DNA from: Rhizobium jaguaris
GTDB lineage: Bacteria > Pseudomonadota > Alphaproteobacteria > Rhizobiales > Rhizobiaceae
Assembly (NCBI RefSeq): GCF_003627755.1
Contig: NZ_CP032694.1
Coordinates: forward strand, 4,274,501 to 4,338,500
Direction of reading: 5' to 3'
Length of the DNA: 64,000 nt
Shown here: positions 63,395 to 64,000 of the stretch, in pieces
How positions within the stretch are numbered: the first letter of the stretch is position 1
Layout of the letters: each line of letters starts with the position of its first letter
Program-made: the position numbers and the translations under genes
The notes under the pieces: model-generated
What the model saw: only the letters and a program-made list of their open reading frames with translations
Database searches by the model: none
What the model was told of the DNA's origin: nothing

Positions 63395-64000
63395 TCAGCT
63401 ATCCAGCAGCGCCTGGATTTCGTCATTGGCTTGGTCCATCGAGGCTTTCGGGTCCTGGTCGCCCGAAAGAACGCGTTGGACGCCATCGAACAGTGCCTGG
63501 CTGATCTGCACCCAATGCGGCGTGTTCGGAGACGGCCGGCCGTAGGGCAGGATCGCTGCGAACTGCTTCAGCATCGGATCCTGGAAGCGCGGCAGCTTGA
63601 GCGCCGAGACGCGGGCCGGGAAGGTGTCGGTGAAGAAGCCCTGATTGTCCGAAGTGTTCAGGAATTGCAGGAGCTTCTTGGCGTCATCCGGGTTCTTGGC
63701 GTCTTTCGGGATGACAAAGCTCCAGCCACCGATGACGCCGGCAGTCTGCTTGCCTTCCGGATGCGGCGTCGCCATGGCACCGAGATTGATCTTGGCGTTC
63801 GCCTGGCGGATCGGGGCAACGTCATACTGCCCGGTTTGATACATCGACACCTTGCCGGCGATGAAGAGCTGGCGGTTGGCAATGCCATCGTTTTGGAGCG
63901 TCGAATCCGGCGAATATTTATTCTTGTAGAAGTCGGTGTAGAACTTCACCGCCGCAATGGCTTCCGGCGAGTTGACCACGGCGGTCTTGCCGTCGGCGCT
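63395..64000 (-). CDS. CUT1 sugar ABC transporter solute-binding protein (partial, C-terminal part)
   Basis: The last ~201 residues of a family 1 sugar-binding protein; the N-terminus is outside the window. Visible blocks: SPEAIAAVKFYTDFYKNKYS, VSMYQTGQYDVAPI, IGGWSFVIPKDAKNPDDAKK and LLQFLNTSDNQGFF. First gene of the second CUT1 operon as far as visible. Confidence 0.9.
   Translation of the reverse strand, partial: SADGKTAVVNSPEAIAAVKFYTDFYKNKYSPDSTLQNDGIANRQLFIAGKVSMYQTGQYDVAPIRQANAKINLGAMATPHPEGKQTAGVIGGWSFVIPKDAKNPDDAKKLLQFLNTSDNQGFFTDTFPARVSALKLPRFQDPMLKQFAAILPYGRPSPNTPHWVQISQALFDGVQRVLSGDQDPKASMDQANDEIQALLDS

Overview
The window reads as a piece of a Rhizobium-group alphaproteobacterium (Rhizobium, Agrobacterium or a close relative). 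The reasons are: high GC with dense coding; many peptide-type and sugar-type ABC importers, each with its own regulator; an mntR/mntH pair; and intergenic palindromes of types I recognise from rhizobial genomes. The gene content (transport, catabolism, few housekeeping genes) would suit a secondary replicon or an accessory chromosomal region, but the sequence does not decide this. I found no tRNA, rRNA or CRISPR array.

Layout. 1-3106: an RND efflux pair (permease cut by the window edge) with a divergent AcrR-like repressor and a 24-bp near-perfect operator. 3103-4481: an Lrp-type regulator divergent from a shortened tryptophan 2,3-dioxygenase-like gene. 4499-6613: mntR and mntH, divergent. 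6747-8564: a membrane-anchored M23 peptidase. 8632-9398: a Phd/VapC-type toxin-antitoxin pair. 9482-17542: one long operon with a promoter, a structured leader ending in a strong terminator, a cytoplasmic AmiC-like sensor, an ANTAR protein (AmiR-like), a peptide-type ABC importer and an acetamidase/formamidase. 17539-18462: an SMP-30 lactonase-like gene.

25605 down to 18618 (minus strand): a second peptide-type importer translationally coupled to an M32 carboxypeptidase. Divergent from it, 25849-30834 (plus strand) holds a GntR-type regulator with a sensor-like C-terminus, a creatininase-family hydrolase, a PanE-like reductase, an SDR and an M20 peptidase; the four enzyme genes are joined by 4-bp ATGA overlaps. 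30844-43381: a LacI regulator divergent from a third peptide-type importer whose operon also encodes a TIM-barrel glycoside hydrolase, a hydroxypyruvate isomerase-like protein and a GH42 beta-galactosidase, so this importer probably carries an oligosaccharide.

43432-47179 is a patchy accessory stretch: palindromic repeats, a glycine-zipper lipoprotein, a secreted protein with a duplicated cysteine domain, an IS5-type transposase remnant, an SPW membrane protein, a TetR regulator and a DUF427 protein. 47176-56139 is a CUT1 sugar importer with a ROK regulator, a Gfo/Idh dehydrogenase and a ThuA-like protein, the last two separated by an IS110-family element. 56357-59439 holds an SDR/LysR pair and a ZntB/CorA-like metal transporter. 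59460-64000 is a second CUT1 importer with an aldo/keto reductase, cut by the right edge.

The most promising system is the ANTAR-type amide/peptide operon with its attenuator leader. Next come the 45-bp repeat family that keeps its fold through paired base changes, the nested 46-bp operator of the GntR locus, and the glycoside-degrading locus served by a peptide-type importer.
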